Shown piece after piece: positions 41,419-52,644 of a stretch of 64,000 nucleotides of DNA. The notes beneath the pieces are model-generated. The model was not told where the DNA came from and made no database searches. It saw nothing but the letters and a program-made list of their open reading frames with translations. The stretch is from Mycolicibacterium vinylchloridicum (lineage in GTDB: Bacteria; Actinomycetota; Actinomycetes; Mycobacteriales; Mycobacteriaceae): NCBI RefSeq assembly GCF_013404075.1, contig NZ_JACBJQ010000011.1, forward strand, positions 62,001 to 126,000, read 5' to 3'. Made by a program: the position numbers and the translations under genes. Numbering within the stretch: the stretch's first letter is position 1; each line of letters starts with the position of its first letter.

Positions 41419-42294
41419 TTAGGACAATGCGACCAGATCGTGTACCGAATCGACCGGCAGCCGGCCGTCGACCACCGCACTGACCTCCATGTTCTTGAGG
41501 CTGATGGCACCCTTGTGGTTGTCGAGGAAGGCGGTGTCGGCGGCGTCGCGCCCGGTCGAGATCCGCACCATCGACTGCCGCGGCGCCAGACACGTCGCAT
41601 CCACGACCCGCCACCCACCCTCGACGAATGCTTCAGCGACGGCATGGAAATCCATCGGCTCGCACCCCGGTGCATAAACCGCCACCAACCGCGCCGGCAC
41701 GTTGACCGCCCGCAACAACGCGATGACCAGATGGGCGTAGTCGCGACACACGCCCTCTCCGGCGAGCAGTGTGTCAACGGCGCCGTCGATCGGATCACTG
41801 GAACCCGGCACGTAATTCAACCGGGTGCCCACCCACGACGACACCTTCTCCAGCAGCGTCACCGAGTCGGCGTACTGACCGAACTCGGTGGCGGCGTATC
41901 CGTAGAACTTGTCCGCCTCGGCGTAGCGACTCGGTCGCAAATACGTCGAGAGATCGATCTCGTGAACCGGCGGCGGGTCGGTTCGGCCCAGGACAGTGGC
42001 CCGGTAGGACGCGGTGACGGTCCCCTCACCGACGTCGAAGCGGTGAATGCGGGAGTTGTGGTCACCGACGAGCTCGTGAGCGGTCACCAGTTTGCCGTTG
42101 CACCGGTACTCGAATGATTCGGTGACCTCCGCGCCGGGGTGGGGCGCGACCGCGATCTGGAACTCGAGAGTGGTCGGCGAGGTGACCGCCAACTCGATTT
42201 CGGCGCCCACCTCACGGCGGAGCACCGAGCCGGCGTCGACGGGCGGCGAGGATTCGTTGCCGTGCTGATCGTTGTCGCGCCGCCATCGGGGCAT
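41419..42294 (-). CDS. transglutaminase-like cysteine peptidase domain protein
   Basis: From ATG 42294 the protein has 291 residues (an open frame to 42375 allows a longer form). An N-terminal beta domain (LEFQIAVAPHPGAEVTESF to SYRATVLGRTD) is followed by the transglutaminase core with the catalytic triad Cys in GEGVCRDYAHLVIALLRAV, His in PMDFHAVAEAFVEGGW and Asp in RVVDATCLAP. Such proteins are thought to be proteases or amide-bond enzymes and often accompany peptide-modifying genes. It sits between mapA and sigL, which I do not recall in M. tuberculosis. It ends just before the sigL promoter. Confidence 0.88.
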   Translation of the reverse strand: MPRWRRDNDQHGNESSPPVDAGSVLRREVGAEIELAVTSPTTLEFQIAVAPHPGAEVTESFEYRCNGKLVTAHELVGDHNSRIHRFDVGEGTVTASYRATVLGRTDPPPVHEIDLSTYLRPSRYAEADKFYGYAATEFGQYADSVTLLEKVSSWVGTRLNYVPGSSDPIDGAVDTLLAGEGVCRDYAHLVIALLRAVNVPARLVAVYAPGCEPMDFHAVAEAFVEGGWRVVDATCLAPRQSMVRISTGRDAADTAFLDNHKGAISLKNMEVSAVVDGRLPVDSVHDLVALS

Positions 42295-42474
42295 GCACCT
42301 ACCGCCTTCATTGAGGGCCGTGTCATCGCGGACCCGACGGCGTCGCTGTTGAACCGCATGCGCTGACGTGCTCACCCTAACCGTGGGGGGCCAAGATCGC
42401 TCACCACAGAAAGATGAAGTCCCACCAACACTTCTGGGCTGGCAGGACGCCTACCGACTCAGCTCGTCGTCGAA

Positions 42475-43272
42475 CTAGGCGGTCAGAATTCGCGGTCCGT
42501 CGTCGGTCACCGCGACGGTGTGCTCCCAATGCGCGGCCCGCGACCCGTCCGAGGTCACGACGGTCCATTCGTCGGCCAGGATCCGCGTCTTGGTGGTGCC
42601 CAGGGTCAGCATCGGTTCGATCGCCAGCACCGAGCCGGCGACCAGCAGCGGGCCGCGGCCGGGCTCGCCCTCGTTGGGCAGGAACGGATCCATGTGCATC
42701 TGCCTGCCGATGCCGTGCCCGCCGTAGCCCGCGACGATGCCGAACTTGCGGCCGTAGGTCCGCTCGGCGGCGTGGGTGCCCGTCTCGATGGCGTGCGAGA
42801 CGTCGGTGAGCCGGTTGCCCGGGACCATCGCCGCGATACCGGCTTCCATAGACTGCTTGGTCGCCGCGGACAGCGCCTCGTCCATCGCGATCAGCGCGCC
42901 GATACCGAAGGTGACGGCGGCGTCGCCGTGCCAGCCCTCGATGATCGCACCGCAGTCGATGGATACCAGGTCGCCGGCGGCGAGCTTCTCCTCGGGCGTC
43001 GGAATGCCATGCACCACACGGTCATTGACCGACGAACAGATGCTGGCCGGGTAGCCGTGATAGCCGAGGAACGACGGGATGCCGTTGGCCTCCCGGATCA
43101 CCGTCTCGGCGACGTCGTCGAGATCCTTGGTGGACACCCCGGGTGCGGCGGCCGCCTGGACGGCGCGAAGAGCGGCGGCCACCACTGCCCCGGCAGCGGC
43201 CATCGCATCCAGTTCACCCGGCGTGCGGGCGGGAACGGTTTTGCGATTGCGCAGACCGGGGATGGAGACCAT
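42475..43272 (-). CDS. mapA: type I methionine aminopeptidase
   Basis: The 265-residue enzyme removes the initiator Met. Metal ligands are visible: Asp in DLVSIDCGA and in [13 protein letters not shown], His in [11 protein letters not shown], Glu in [10 protein letters not shown] and in [32 protein letters not shown] gives substrate-site His and Cys. The start ATG is six bases after the adk stop, so it is co-transcribed with secY-adk, the usual mycobacterial order. Confidence 0.96.
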   Translation of the reverse strand: MVSIPGLRNRKTVPARTPGELDAMAAAGAVVAAALRAVQAAAAPGVSTKDLDDVAETVIREANGIPSFLGYHGYPASICSSVNDRVVHGIPTPEEKLAAGDLVSIDCGAIIEGWHGDAAVTFGIGALIAMDEALSAATKQSMEAGIAAMVPGNRLTDVSHAIETGTHAAERTYGRKFGIVAGYGGHGIGRQMHMDPFLPNEGEPGRGPLLVAGSVLAIEPMLTLGTTKTRILADEWTVVTSDGSRAAHWEHTVAVTDDGPRILTA

Positions 43273-43278
43273 GAAGCG

Positions 43279-43824
43279 TCAGTGGCCGAGGGCCTGCAGC
43301 GCCCGCGCGAAGACCTCGTCCAGACCACCGACGGCGTCGACGGTCTTGAGCTCGTCGCGGTAGTAGTCCAGCAGCGGCGCGGTCTCGTCGCGGTAGACCT
43401 TGAACCGGTTGCGGATGGTGTCCTCGTTGTCGTCGGCGCGGCCGCGGCTCATGAGCCGGGTGACCAGCTCCTCCTCGGGCACCCGGAACTCGAGCACAGC
43501 GTCGAGCTTGAGGTTGCGGCGGCTCAGCATCTGCTTGAGCGCCTCGGCCTGCTCCACCGAGCGGGGGAACCCGTCGAGGATGAACCCGTCGCTCACGTCG
43601 GCGTCGTCGAGGCGGCTATCGACCAGGGCATTGGTGAGGGTGGCCGGGACCAGGTCACCGGCGTCGAGGTACTTCTTGGCCTCCAGCCCCAGTTCGGTGC
43701 CGGTGCTGATGTTGTGCCGGAACAGGTCACCGGTGGAGATGTGCGGGATGCCGAACTTCTCGGCCAGGTCAGCAGCCTGGGTTCCCTTGCCCGTACCTGG
43801 CGGACCGAGCAAAACGATTCTCAC
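43279..43824 (-). CDS. adk: adenylate kinase
   Basis: The 181-residue kinase has the P-loop [36 protein letters not shown] (AMP site), and a short LID without zinc cysteines ([20 protein letters not shown]). It interconverts ATP, ADP and AMP. It is the short form usual in mycobacteria. ATG overlaps the secY stop by four bases. Confidence 0.97.
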   Translation of the reverse strand: MRIVLLGPPGTGKGTQAADLAEKFGIPHISTGDLFRHNISTGTELGLEAKKYLDAGDLVPATLTNALVDSRLDDADVSDGFILDGFPRSVEQAEALKQMLSRRNLKLDAVLEFRVPEEELVTRLMSRGRADDNEDTIRNRFKVYRDETAPLLDYYRDELKTVDAVGGLDEVFARALQALGH

Positions 43825-45146
43825 TTCAGGAACCCTTCGTAGTTGCGCTGCATGAGCTGGCTCTCGATTTGTTTGACCGTATCCAAACCGACGCCAATCA
43901 TGATCAGAACCGCGGTACCGCCGAACGGCAAGTTCTGGACGCCGCCGCTGTTGCCCATCTCCAGGAACAGGTTCGGCAGAACGGCGATCACACCCAGGTA
44001 GATCGAGCCGGGCAGGGTGATCCGGTTCAACACGTAGCGCAGGTAGTCGGCGGTGGGCTTACCCGGGCGGATACCGGGGATGAAGCCACCGAACTTCTTC
44101 ATCTCGTCGGCACGTTCGTCAGGGTTGAACGTGATCGACACATAGAAATAGGTGAAGAAGATGATCAGGCCGAAGTAGATGCCGATGTAGACCGGATCCG
44201 CCGGGTTCGTCAGGTAGTTGGCGACGAAGCGGTCCCACCAGCCGTTGCTCGGGGTGCTCCGTCCGCTCTGGATCAGCTGGGTGATCAGGTGCGGGATGTA
44301 GATGAGCGATGACGCGAAGATCACCGGGATGACGCCGGCCTGGTTGACCTTCAGCGGCAGGTAGGTCGACGTGCCGCCGTACATCCGGCGGCCCACCATG
44401 CGCTTGGCGTACTGGACCGGGATCCGGCGCTGGCCCTGCTCGACGAAGACGACACCGATGATGATCAGCAGGGCGGCCGCGCAGACGGCGGTGAACACCA
44501 GGCCGCCGCGGCTGTCCAGGATGCTCTTGCCCTCGGCCGGGATACGAGCGGCGATACCGGCGAAGATCATCAGCGACATACCGTTGCCGACGCCACGCTC
44601 GGTGACCAGCTCGCCCATCCACATCACCAGGGCGGCGCCCGCGGTCATCACCAGCACGATGATCACCAGGGAGAAGATGCTCGTGCTCTGGAGGATGTCC
44701 AGCGTGCAGCCCTGCAGCAGACCGCCGTTCGCGGCCAGCGCCACGATGCTGGTGGCCTGCAGGATCGCCAGCGCGATCGCCAGGTAGCGCGTGTACTGGG
44801 TCATCTTGGCCTGACCGGCCTGACCTTCTTTACGCAGCTGCTCGAAGCGCGGGATCACCACCGTGAGCAGCTGCACGATGATGCTCGCGGTGATGTAGGG
44901 CATTACGCCCACCGCGAACACCGTCAGCTGCAGCAGCGCGCCGCCGGAGAAGAGGTTGATCAGCGAATAGATCTGCCCCCCGGCGCCACCACTGACCTGC
45001 TCGATGCACTGGTGGACGTTCTTGTAGTTGACCCCCGGGGACGGCAGCGAAGCGCCGACCCGGTAAAGGATCACCACGCCCAGGGTGAACAGGATCTTTC
45101 GCCTCAGGTCGACCGTCCTGAGCGAAGAGATGAAAGCCGAGAGCAC
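43821..45146 (-). CDS. secY: preprotein translocase channel subunit SecY
   Basis: The 441-residue protein has ten membrane helices and SecY signatures: the plug region after TM1 ([15 protein letters not shown]), [22 protein letters not shown] (TM2), [22 protein letters not shown] and [21 protein letters not shown] (C5 loop). It forms the general secretion channel. It heads a secY-adk-mapA operon; here the ribosomal spc operon that usually precedes secY lies 7 kb away, separated by methyltransferase genes and sppA. Confidence 0.98.
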   Translation of the reverse strand: MLSAFISSLRTVDLRRKILFTLGVVILYRVGASLPSPGVNYKNVHQCIEQVSGGAGGQIYSLINLFSGGALLQLTVFAVGVMPYITASIIVQLLTVVIPRFEQLRKEGQAGQAKMTQYTRYLAIALAILQATSIVALAANGGLLQGCTLDILQSTSIFSLVIIVLVMTAGAALVMWMGELVTERGVGNGMSLMIFAGIAARIPAEGKSILDSRGGLVFTAVCAAALLIIIGVVFVEQGQRRIPVQYAKRMVGRRMYGGTSTYLPLKVNQAGVIPVIFASSLIYIPHLITQLIQSGRSTPSNGWWDRFVANYLTNPADPVYIGIYFGLIIFFTYFYVSITFNPDERADEMKKFGGFIPGIRPGKPTADYLRYVLNRITLPGSIYLGVIAVLPNLFLEMGNSGGVQNLPFGGTAVLIMIGVGLDTVKQIESQLMQRNYEGFLK

Positions 45147-45467
45147 TCTTCCTCCTGGGCAGCCGGACGGGAGTCTCAGCGTGCCAATGGGGCTGGTCTG
45201 GCCAGCGTTCGGGTAATCCTGCCGTGCACCGATCGCCGCCAGGTTTTACGCCTGCAGCATCGCGCGCTCAAACAGTCTACGAGAGTAACAGTTGGCCCAG
45301 GCAGGGCGGGAATCCGCGGATTGGTTTCGGCGGGCAGGAGCGAAGCGACCCGGGGAATGATGCGGCCGCGGCCCACCCGCGCTCACAGCCGACCTCCAGC
45401 GGGAATCACGTACAGTCGCTAGTGGTTATATCGGCTAAGTATCAGTTGCGGAGTAATGAGGCTTGAG
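45147..45467. promoter_or_regulatory. divergent promoter region of secY and the methyltransferase cluster
   Basis: This 320-base gap holds no supportable gene. GGTTATATCGGCTAAGTAT near 45424-45442 is the most AT-rich stretch and a plausible promoter for the methyltransferase genes. No palindrome stands out. Confidence 0.4.
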
Positions 45468-46388
45468 ATGACGCGCACCGACAATGACACCTGGGACCTG
45501 GCGTCCAGCGTGGGAGCCACCGCGACCCTGGTCGCCGCCGCCCGCGCCGCGGCGAGCCGGGAGACCGAACCTCTGATCGACGATCCCTTCGCCGAACCTC
45601 TGGTGCGGGCGGTCGGCGTCGACTTCTTCATCAAGATGGCCAGCGGTGACATCCCCACCCCCGACGACCAGACCGCGATGGGCGTCACACGGATGACCGA
45701 CAACATGGCGGTGCGGACCAAGTTCTTCGACGAGTTCTTCCTCGACGCTGCCGATGCCGGGCTCCGGCAGGTGGTCATCCTGGCGTCCGGCCTGGACTCC
45801 CGGGCATACCGACTCGATTGGCCGGCCGACATGGTCGTCTACGAGATCGATCAGCCGGAGGTCATCGCGTTCAAGACTCAGACGCTCGCCGAGCAGGGCG
45901 CGGCACCGACCTGTGAGCGCCGCACGGTTGCAATGGATCTACGCAACGACTGGGCCAGCGCCCTGCGCGAGGCCGGCTTCAATCCGCAGGCACCCACGGC
46001 CTGGAGTGCCGAGGGCCTGCTGGGCTACCTGCCGCCCGACGCCCAGGACCGGCTGCTCGACACCATCACCGACCTGTCCGCTCCGGGCAGCCGGGTGGCC
46101 ATCGACAGCGCGCCACCCGCTGATCCGGAGGAACAAGAACAGTCCCGGGAAAAGATGGAGACCATCTCCGCGCACTGGCGCCAAAACGGATTCGACCTCG
46201 ACTTCGGCAACCTGGTGTACCTGGGTGAGCGCAACGAGGCGGCCGCCTACCTCGCCGGCCATGGCTGGCAGGTGAACACAGCCTCGGTCAATGACCTGTT
46301 GGCCGCCGAGCGACTGGGCACGTTCGACGAGGACGAGCCGATGGGCAAGCTGTACTACCTCAACGCCGTCTACGGCGGTGCCCGGTGA
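45468..46388 (+). CDS. SAM-dependent methyltransferase, mycobacterial Rv0725c/Rv0731c type (copy 1)
   Basis: From ATG 45468 the protein has 306 residues of the LCM-like methyltransferase family: [20 protein letters not shown] at the N-terminus, SAM loop [37 protein letters not shown] (ribose-binding acid), and [21 protein letters not shown]. tuberculosis has such genes between secY and sppA. The substrate is unknown; small acids or lipids are possible. It overlaps copy 2 by four bases. ATG 45456 would add four residues. Confidence 0.9.
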   Translation: MTRTDNDTWDLASSVGATATLVAAARAAASRETEPLIDDPFAEPLVRAVGVDFFIKMASGDIPTPDDQTAMGVTRMTDNMAVRTKFFDEFFLDAADAGLRQVVILASGLDSRAYRLDWPADMVVYEIDQPEVIAFKTQTLAEQGAAPTCERRTVAMDLRNDWASALREAGFNPQAPTAWSAEGLLGYLPPDAQDRLLDTITDLSAPGSRVAIDSAPPADPEEQEQSREKMETISAHWRQNGFDLDFGNLVYLGERNEAAAYLAGHGWQVNTASVNDLLAAERLGTFDEDEPMGKLYYLNAVYGGAR

Positions 46389-47290
46389 GCCGCAGCGACG
46401 CCGATTCCTGGGATCTGGCCACCAGCGTCGGGACCACCGCCACCATGGTGGCCGCTGCCCGCGCGGTCGCCAGCCGCGACGAGAACGCGCTCATCGACGA
46501 CCCGTTCGCGGCACCGCTGGTCCGCGCGGTCGGCATCGACGTCTTCACCAAGATGGTCGACGGTGACCTCGACATGGCGGCCACGGACGGTGCGGACACC
46601 GCCCGGATCATGACCGACGTGATGGCGGTCCGGACACGGTTTTTCGACGACTTCTTCATCGAAGCCGCCTCCGCCGGCGTGCGACAGGCCGTGATCCTGG
46701 CCTCCGGCCTGGATTCGCGGTCCTATCGGCTGGACTGGCCGGCGGGCACGGTGGTCTACGAGATCGACCAGCCCAAGGTCATCGAATTCAAGACCGAGAC
46801 GCTGGCGGAGTTGGGCGCCTCCCCCACCACCGAACTGCGCACGGTGAGCATTGACCTGCGCGAAGATTGGCCGGCAGCCCTGCGCGCCAACGGTTTTGAC
46901 GACACCAAGCCGACCGCGTGGAGCGCCGAGGGGCTGCTGGTGTACCTGCCGCCGGAGGCTCAGGACCGGCTGTTCGACAACATCACCGCACTGTCCGCAC
47001 CGGGCAGCCGGATCGCCACCGAATACCACCCCGATGGCGGTGCCGGCCTGGCCGCGCGGTCCAAGGCGATCAGCAGCCAATGGCAGGACCGCGGGCTGGA
47101 TCTCAATATGGCAGACCTGTTCTACCCCGGCGACCGCAACCCGGTCATCGGCTATCTCGAGCAGCAGGGCTGGCAGGTCAGTGCGCGGGCACGCGAGGAG
47201 ATGTTCGCCGTGTACGGCCGGCACTTCCCCGACACCGACCTGACCATATCTCTGCGTAACTCCGTGTCCGTCACCGCAATCCGGAAGTAA
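46385..47290 (+). CDS. SAM-dependent methyltransferase, same family (copy 2)
   Basis: The 301 residues begin [20 protein letters not shown] and carry [36 protein letters not shown] and [23 protein letters not shown] 46385 overlaps the stop of copy 1 (GTGA), giving translational coupling. The C-terminal third, with [19 protein letters not shown], differs most between copies and probably sets substrate choice. Confidence 0.9.
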   Translation: MSRSDADSWDLATSVGTTATMVAAARAVASRDENALIDDPFAAPLVRAVGIDVFTKMVDGDLDMAATDGADTARIMTDVMAVRTRFFDDFFIEAASAGVRQAVILASGLDSRSYRLDWPAGTVVYEIDQPKVIEFKTETLAELGASPTTELRTVSIDLREDWPAALRANGFDDTKPTAWSAEGLLVYLPPEAQDRLFDNITALSAPGSRIATEYHPDGGAGLAARSKAISSQWQDRGLDLNMADLFYPGDRNPVIGYLEQQGWQVSARAREEMFAVYGRHFPDTDLTISLRNSVSVTAIRK

Positions 47291-47295
47291 CACCC

Positions 47296-48219
47296 ATGAA
47301 CGACACCGGCTCAATCCGATACGACGGCGACACCTGGGACCTGGCATCCAGTGTCGGCGCCACCGCGACATCGGTGGCGGCATCGCGCGCACTGGCTTCC
47401 CGGGGCCCCGACGCGCTGATCCACGACCCGTACGCCGACGCACTGGTCAAGGCCGTCGGCGTGGAATCCCTGATCCGGGTGGCCAACGGCGAGGCGAACA
47501 TCGAGGACGATCCGATGCTCAACCGCCGCCGGATGGTCGAACAGATCGCGGTTCGGACCCGCTTCTTCGACGACTTCTTCACCAACGCGGCGCGCGACGG
47601 TGTCCGCCAGGCGGTGATCCTCGCGTCCGGGCTGGACACTCGCGCGTACCGGATGAGCTGGCCGGCCGGCTCGGTCGTGTTCGAGCTCGACCAACCGCAG
47701 GTCATCGAGTTCAAGACCCGGGTGATGGCGGACATGGGCGTGTCCCCCACCGCCGAACGGCGCGCCGTCGCCGTCGACCTGCGTGACGACTGGCCGGCAG
47801 CGTTGCGGGAGAACGGCTTCGATACCACCCAGCCGACCGCGTGGATCGCCGAAGGACTGTTGATCTACCTGCCGCCGGAGGCCCAGGATCGGCTGCTGGA
47901 CAACATCAACACGCTGTCAGCACCGGGTAGCCGCGTCGCCACCGAGTTCATGGCCGCGGGAATGACGTTGCCGGACAGCTGGCGCGACCGGTTCAAGAAG
48001 TATTCGGCGCAGATCGGGTCCGATATCGACTTGCCCGCCCTGTTCTACGACGGCGAACGGAATTCGGCTGGTGACTATCTGACCGAACTGGGCTGGCGGA
48101 TCAGCACGCTGACCACTCGGGAATCGTATGCGGCCAACGGTTTCGAAATGCCCGACGACGAGACACTGGTCCAGTTCAGCGATTCCACCGGCTATCTGAC
48201 CGCGACCCGCGCCAGGTGA
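47296..48219 (+). CDS. SAM-dependent methyltransferase, same family (copy 3)
   Basis: The 307 residues start five bases after copy 2. Motifs are [56 protein letters not shown] and [20 protein letters not shown]. The acidic motif reads FELDQ in place of YEIDQ. It is part of the same transcription unit. Confidence 0.9.
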   Translation: MNDTGSIRYDGDTWDLASSVGATATSVAASRALASRGPDALIHDPYADALVKAVGVESLIRVANGEANIEDDPMLNRRRMVEQIAVRTRFFDDFFTNAARDGVRQAVILASGLDTRAYRMSWPAGSVVFELDQPQVIEFKTRVMADMGVSPTAERRAVAVDLRDDWPAALRENGFDTTQPTAWIAEGLLIYLPPEAQDRLLDNINTLSAPGSRVATEFMAAGMTLPDSWRDRFKKYSAQIGSDIDLPALFYDGERNSAGDYLTELGWRISTLTTRESYAANGFEMPDDETLVQFSDSTGYLTATRAR

Positions 48220-48271
48220 TGGACTACCCGAGTCTTCAGTACATCTGCGCAACACCGATTTAGGAGACACC

Positions 48272-49192
48272 ATGGCTCGCACCGACGACGACACCTGGGA
48301 CCTGACCTCCAGCGTTGGCGCCACCGCGACAGCGGTGGCCGCCGGACGCGCACTGGCCACCAAGGATCCCCGCGCACTGATCGACGATCCGTTCGCCGAC
48401 CCCCTGGTCCGTGCCGTCGGCATCGACTTCTTCGTCAAGATGATCGACGGCGAGCTCGACCCGGCACTCTTCGACGGTTTCACCCCCGAACGGGTGCAGG
48501 CCATGATCGACGGAATGGCGGTGCGCGCCAAGTTCTTCGACGACTACTTCATCGCGTCGACCGGCAGTGGAATCCGGCAGGCGGTGATCCTGGCTTCGGG
48601 CCTTGACGCGCGCGCCTACCGGCTGCCGTGGCCGGCAGGCACCACCGTGTACGAGATCGACCAGCCGAAGGTGATCGAGTTCAAGACCGGCGTGCTCGAC
48701 GATCTCGGCGCCAAGCCCACCGCGCAACGCCACACCGTCGGTATCGATCTGCGCGAGGACTGGCCCGCCGCGTTGCGTGCGGCCGGCTTCGACCCTGCGG
48801 CTCCCACCGCGTGGGTGGCCGAAGGGCTGTTGGTCTACCTGCCGCCCGAGGCGCAGGACCGGCTGTTCGACACCATCACCTCACTCAGCGCCCCCGACAG
48901 CACCGTCGCCACCGAATATGTGCCAGGCATCATGGAATTCGACCCCGAGAAGGGCACCGAGATGACGGCCAAGGCCCGCGAGCAGGGCCTGGACCTGGAC
49001 ATGGGGTCGCTGGTCTACGCCGGCCCGCGCAGCCACGTGATCGAATACCTGCGCGGGGCGGGCTGGGGCGTGACCGGCACGCCGGGCGAGGAGCTATTCC
49101 AACGCCTCGGATTGCCGGCGCCTCCCGAACGGGACGAGAACGACAACAATCCCTTCGGCGAAATCGTCTACGTCAGCGCCACTCTGGGTTGA
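48272..49192 (+). CDS. SAM-dependent methyltransferase, same family (copy 4)
   Basis: The 306 residues have [56 protein letters not shown] and [23 protein letters not shown] 48272 is preceded by TAGGAGACACC, a ribosome-binding site, after a 52-base gap from copy 3. The 3' end overlaps the convergent sppA gene by 20 bases. Confidence 0.9.
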   Translation: MARTDDDTWDLTSSVGATATAVAAGRALATKDPRALIDDPFADPLVRAVGIDFFVKMIDGELDPALFDGFTPERVQAMIDGMAVRAKFFDDYFIASTGSGIRQAVILASGLDARAYRLPWPAGTTVYEIDQPKVIEFKTGVLDDLGAKPTAQRHTVGIDLREDWPAALRAAGFDPAAPTAWVAEGLLVYLPPEAQDRLFDTITSLSAPDSTVATEYVPGIMEFDPEKGTEMTAKAREQGLDLDMGSLVYAGPRSHVIEYLRGAGWGVTGTPGEELFQRLGLPAPPERDENDNNPFGEIVYVSATLG

Positions 49193-50984
49193 ATCCCAGC
49201 CACAGCAGGCTGGTGCCGCTCAGTGCCCGCTCGCCCTGGTCCAGCACGCCACGGACCGACTGGGCCAGCACGGCGGTGACAGCTTCGGGCAGCGACGCGG
49301 CCGCGGGCTGCGAAGACGGCTTGGGGCGCAGGAAATCCCGAAGCGACGCGGTCGGATAGGAGACCAGTTCGACCTCGGCGTCGACGTCGATTCCGGCGAG
49401 GGTCTTGGCCCGCCGCACCGCCGTTCGTAGTCCACCGAGTTCATCGACCAGCCCGTGCTCCAATGCGTCGGCACCGGTCCACACCCGACCGCGGGCCACT
49501 GCGTCGACCGCCTCGACGGTCATGTGGCGCCCCTCGGCGACGCGCTGCACGAAATCGGCGTAGAACAGATCGGCCTCGGCCTCCACCAGCGCCTGCTGCT
49601 CCGGTGTGAACGGTGCGTTGACCGACCAGGCGTCGGCGTTGTCGTTGGTGCGCACACTGTCCGATCCGACCCCGATACGTTCCTTGAGCTCGCGGGCCAC
49701 CAGCTTGCCGGTGAGCACCCCGATGGAGCCGGTGATCGTGCCCGGGTTGGCGACGATCGCGTCGGCACCCATCGCGACGTAGTACCCGCCCGAGGCGGCC
49801 ATTGCCCCCATCGAGGCGACTACCGGCTTGCCCTTGGCGCGCACCCGTGTCACTTCCCGCCAGATCGTCTCTGAGCCGGTCACCGACCCGCCGGGGCTGT
49901 CCACCCGCACCACCACCGCGGCCACATCGTCGTCGGCAGCGACGTGGCGCAGCGCAGCGCCGATGGTGTCACCGCCCGCGCTGGAGCGCCCGAACGGCAG
50001 CCCCTGCGGGCCGCCGCGCCCGCTGACAATGGAGCCTGCGACCGTCACCACCGCGATCCGCGGGCGTTTCTTACGGCCCGGCACCGACGGCATCGGCGGC
50101 ATGGGCACCGGCGCACCCTTGCGAATCTGGGCGTAGCGGGACAGGAACAACCGCGGCGGGGCGTTGTCGTCGGAGTCAGCGTCGCCGGTCTCAGGCGAGA
50201 TCCCTTCCACACCAACGAGTTCGGCGATGCGGCTATAGGCCTCGTCGCGGAATCCGATGCGGTCGACCAGGTGACCGGTGACGGCATCGTCGCGCAGCAG
50301 GGGCGCGCGGTCGGCCAGCGCGTCGACGGCGGCGACATCGATGTTCCGCGACTCGGCGATGGCCTGCCACACCTGGCTGTGCAGACTGGCGATCAGCCGG
50401 GAGTCGGCTTCGCGATGGGCGTCGGTGTAGTGGTCCTGAGTGAACAGGTTGGCCGCCGACTTGTATTCACCACGGGTGACGAACTGGGCTTCGATACCGG
50501 CTTTGCCCAGTGCATCACGCAAAAACAGGGCGTTGGTGGCGAAGCCGATCAGCCCGACGGTGCCGGTGGGCTGCATCCACACCTCGGAGAACGCCGAGGC
50601 CAGGTAGTAGGACAGCGTGCCCGGATAGGTCTCGGCCCACGCCAGTGACGGCTTGGCCTCGGTGAACGCGGCGATCGCCGCCCGCAGCTCCTGCACCGGC
50701 CCGGGCGGAGCAGCCGAAAGCTGCACCCGCGCAATCAGTCCGGCCACCCGCGGATCTTCGGCGGCGCGGTGGATCGCGGCGACCGCGTCGCGCAGCAGCA
50801 TCGTGCGGCCGCCACCGGTGATGAAGGTCAGCGGGTCGAAGCCGCTGACCTCCGGCGGTACGGTCTGCAGATCGAGCTCGAGGATGCAGCCGTCGGGCAC
50901 TCCGTGGTGCCTAGCGGTGTCGATGCGGCGCAGCGCATCGCGGATGTCGTCGGCGCCCGGCACGGCGGGCAGAAAGGCGAACAT
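49173..50984 (-). CDS. sppA: signal peptide peptidase SppA (protease IV)
   Basis: The 603-residue protein is the long, two-repeat SppA. The N-terminal repeat carries the general-base Lys ([16 protein letters not shown]), and the C-terminal repeat the nucleophile Ser in [19 protein letters not shown] followed by [29 protein letters not shown] marks the second repeat start. It degrades cleaved signal peptides at the membrane. No obvious N-terminal TM is visible, as in other mycobacterial copies. It corresponds to Rv0724. Confidence 0.94.
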   Translation of the reverse strand: MFAFLPAVPGADDIRDALRRIDTARHHGVPDGCILELDLQTVPPEVSGFDPLTFITGGGRTMLLRDAVAAIHRAAEDPRVAGLIARVQLSAAPPGPVQELRAAIAAFTEAKPSLAWAETYPGTLSYYLASAFSEVWMQPTGTVGLIGFATNALFLRDALGKAGIEAQFVTRGEYKSAANLFTQDHYTDAHREADSRLIASLHSQVWQAIAESRNIDVAAVDALADRAPLLRDDAVTGHLVDRIGFRDEAYSRIAELVGVEGISPETGDADSDDNAPPRLFLSRYAQIRKGAPVPMPPMPSVPGRKKRPRIAVVTVAGSIVSGRGGPQGLPFGRSSAGGDTIGAALRHVAADDDVAAVVVRVDSPGGSVTGSETIWREVTRVRAKGKPVVASMGAMAASGGYYVAMGADAIVANPGTITGSIGVLTGKLVARELKERIGVGSDSVRTNDNADAWSVNAPFTPEQQALVEAEADLFYADFVQRVAEGRHMTVEAVDAVARGRVWTGADALEHGLVDELGGLRTAVRRAKTLAGIDVDAEVELVSYPTASLRDFLRPKPSSQPAAASLPEAVTAVLAQSVRGVLDQGERALSGTSLLWLGFNPEWR

Positions 50985-51040
50985 AGGATCGAGGTTACCG
51001 GCGCCGACAACGGAGCCGGTCGGCGCGCTCGTACGGTGGA

Positions 51041-51970
51041 GTGGTGAGGTATTCCATCTCGATACCGCAATTCGACGTCGACGGCTTCGACGGCGACGGC
51101 CTGCGCAGCTACCTGACCCGCGCCGAGGAGCTCGGTTTCGAGGGTGGCTGGACCATGGAACAGGCCATCGGTCCGACGCCGTTCATCGCGCCGATGGAGC
51201 TGCTGGCCTGGGCTGCGGGGTGCACGACGACACTGCGGCTGGGTGTCGCCGTGTTGATCACCTCTCTGCACGATCCGCTGCAGCTGGCTGCCACGGTCAC
51301 CGCAGTGGACCGTCTGAGCCACGGCCGTCTCGAGCTGGGTCTCGCGCCCGGCGGCGGGCGGCGCAAGTTCGAGGCCTTCGGCGTCGATCCGGCCACATTC
51401 ATCAGCAGTTTCACCGAGGGGCTCGAGCTGATGAAGGCGGCCTGGTCCGACCAACCGCGGGTGACCTTTCACGGCCGGTTCCGCGATGTCGACGATCTGC
51501 CGATCGCCCCGAAGCCGGTGCAGCGACCGCATCCGCCGATCTGGTTCGGCGCCAACGCCGCTGCCGCGATCGCCCGCGCGGTACGCCATGGCGACGCATT
51601 CATGGGTGCGGGATCCTCGACGACGGAGAGCTTCGCGACAGCGGTGCAGACCTTGCGCACCGAACTGGCCGTGCAGGACAAGGACCCGGCGACATTCCGA
51701 GTCGGCAAGCGGGTGTACCTGATCGTCGACGACGACGCCGCCAGGGCCCGCGACCGGGTGTCGGCCGGGCTGCACCGAATCTACGGTTCGATGCCCGGTA
51801 TAGATGCGGTCGCCGTGTCGGGCACCCCGTCCGACGTCGCGCGCGGGCTGCGCGACGTGATCGATGCCGGCGCGCAGACACTGCTGCTGAATCCGACCGG
51901 AGCGAACCTCGCAGAGGATCGCGAACAAATGGAACGCCTTGCCGCCGAAGTCATTCCGCAGCTGAGCTGA
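51041..51970 (+). CDS. LLM-class (F420-dependent type) oxidoreductase
   Basis: The ~309-residue TIM-barrel flavin/F420 protein starts at GTG 51041 or GTG 51044. Luciferase-like markers are YSISIPQFDVDGFDGDGLR, GFEGGWTMEQAIGP, VLITSLHDPLQLAATVTAVDRLSHGRL (about 81-107) and LGLAPGGGRRKFEAFGVDPA, then PKPVQRPHPPIWFGANAAAA. Mycobacterial members usually use F420. The substrate is unknown. The gene diverges from sppA (56-base gap) and converges on rplO with a shared terminator. Confidence 0.9.
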   Translation: MVRYSISIPQFDVDGFDGDGLRSYLTRAEELGFEGGWTMEQAIGPTPFIAPMELLAWAAGCTTTLRLGVAVLITSLHDPLQLAATVTAVDRLSHGRLELGLAPGGGRRKFEAFGVDPATFISSFTEGLELMKAAWSDQPRVTFHGRFRDVDDLPIAPKPVQRPHPPIWFGANAAAAIARAVRHGDAFMGAGSSTTESFATAVQTLRTELAVQDKDPATFRVGKRVYLIVDDDAARARDRVSAGLHRIYGSMPGIDAVAVSGTPSDVARGLRDVIDAGAQTLLLNPTGANLAEDREQMERLAAEVIPQLS

Positions 51971-51978
51971 ACAACGAA

Positions 51979-52003
51979 AAAGCCCCCGCGAGGCGGGGGC
52001 TTT
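51979..52003. terminator. bidirectional intrinsic terminator (LLM gene / spc operon)
   Basis: AAAGCCCCCGC (51979-51989), loop GAG, GCGGGGGCTTT (51993-52003): an 11-bp perfect stem flanked by A and T runs. It works for the LLM gene on the plus strand and for rplO, which ends at 52020, on the minus strand. Confidence 0.92.
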
Positions 52004-52019
52004 CTCTGCTGAACTCGCT

Positions 52020-52463
52020 TTACAGCTCGGTGACCGAACCGCCTGCGGCAGTGATGGCCTCGCGGGCCTTGCCACTGAACTTGTTGGCGGTGACGTCGAC
52101 CTTGACGGTGAGCTCACCGTCGCCGAGCACCTTCACCAACGTGTTCTTGCGAACCAGGCCCTTGGCCACCAGCTCGTCGACACCGATGGCGCCGCCCTGC
52201 GGGAAGACCTTCTCGATGTCGCCGACGTTGACGACGGCGTACTCGGTGCGGAACCGGTTACGGAAACCCTTGAGCTTGGGCAGCCGCATGTGGATCGGCA
52301 TCTGCCCGCCCTCGAAGGTCACCGGCACGTTCTTGCGGGCCTTGGTGCCCTTGGTGCCACGACCGGCCGTCTTACCCTTGGAGCCCTCACCGCGACCGAC
52401 GCGAGTCTTCGCTTTCTTGGAGCCGGGCGCCGGCTTCAGGTCGTGCAGTTTGATGACGCTCAT
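52020..52463 (-). CDS. rplO: 50S ribosomal protein L15
   Basis: The 147 residues begin [20 protein letters not shown] with the Gly/Lys/Arg-rich N-terminal arm ([19 protein letters not shown]) and the signature region in [18 protein letters not shown]. It binds 23S rRNA late in assembly. It is the last gene of the spc operon here, ended by the hairpin at 51979; secY, its usual follower, is elsewhere. Confidence 0.97.
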   Translation of the reverse strand: MSVIKLHDLKPAPGSKKAKTRVGRGEGSKGKTAGRGTKGTKARKNVPVTFEGGQMPIHMRLPKLKGFRNRFRTEYAVVNVGDIEKVFPQGGAIGVDELVAKGLVRKNTLVKVLGDGELTVKVDVTANKFSGKAREAITAAGGSVTEL

Positions 52464-52642
52464 TTGACTTCCTCAACCTGAACGAGGTGGTGCACGACGT
52501 TGATCAGTCCACGCGTCTGCGGGGTGTCCTCGCGAACCACCGACTGGCGAATCTTCTTCAGGCCCAGGGTCCGCAGGCTCTCGCGCTGCTTCCAGCGGGC
52601 ACCGACGATGCCACGGACCTGGGTGATCTTCAGCTCTGCCAT
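52460..52642 (-). CDS. rpmD: 50S ribosomal protein L30
   Basis: The 60-residue protein reads [52 protein letters not shown], the complete short bacterial L30. Its stop overlaps the rplO start by four bases. Confidence 0.97.
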   Translation of the reverse strand: MAELKITQVRGIVGARWKQRESLRTLGLKKIRQSVVREDTPQTRGLINVVHHLVQVEEVK

Positions 52643-52644
52643 GG

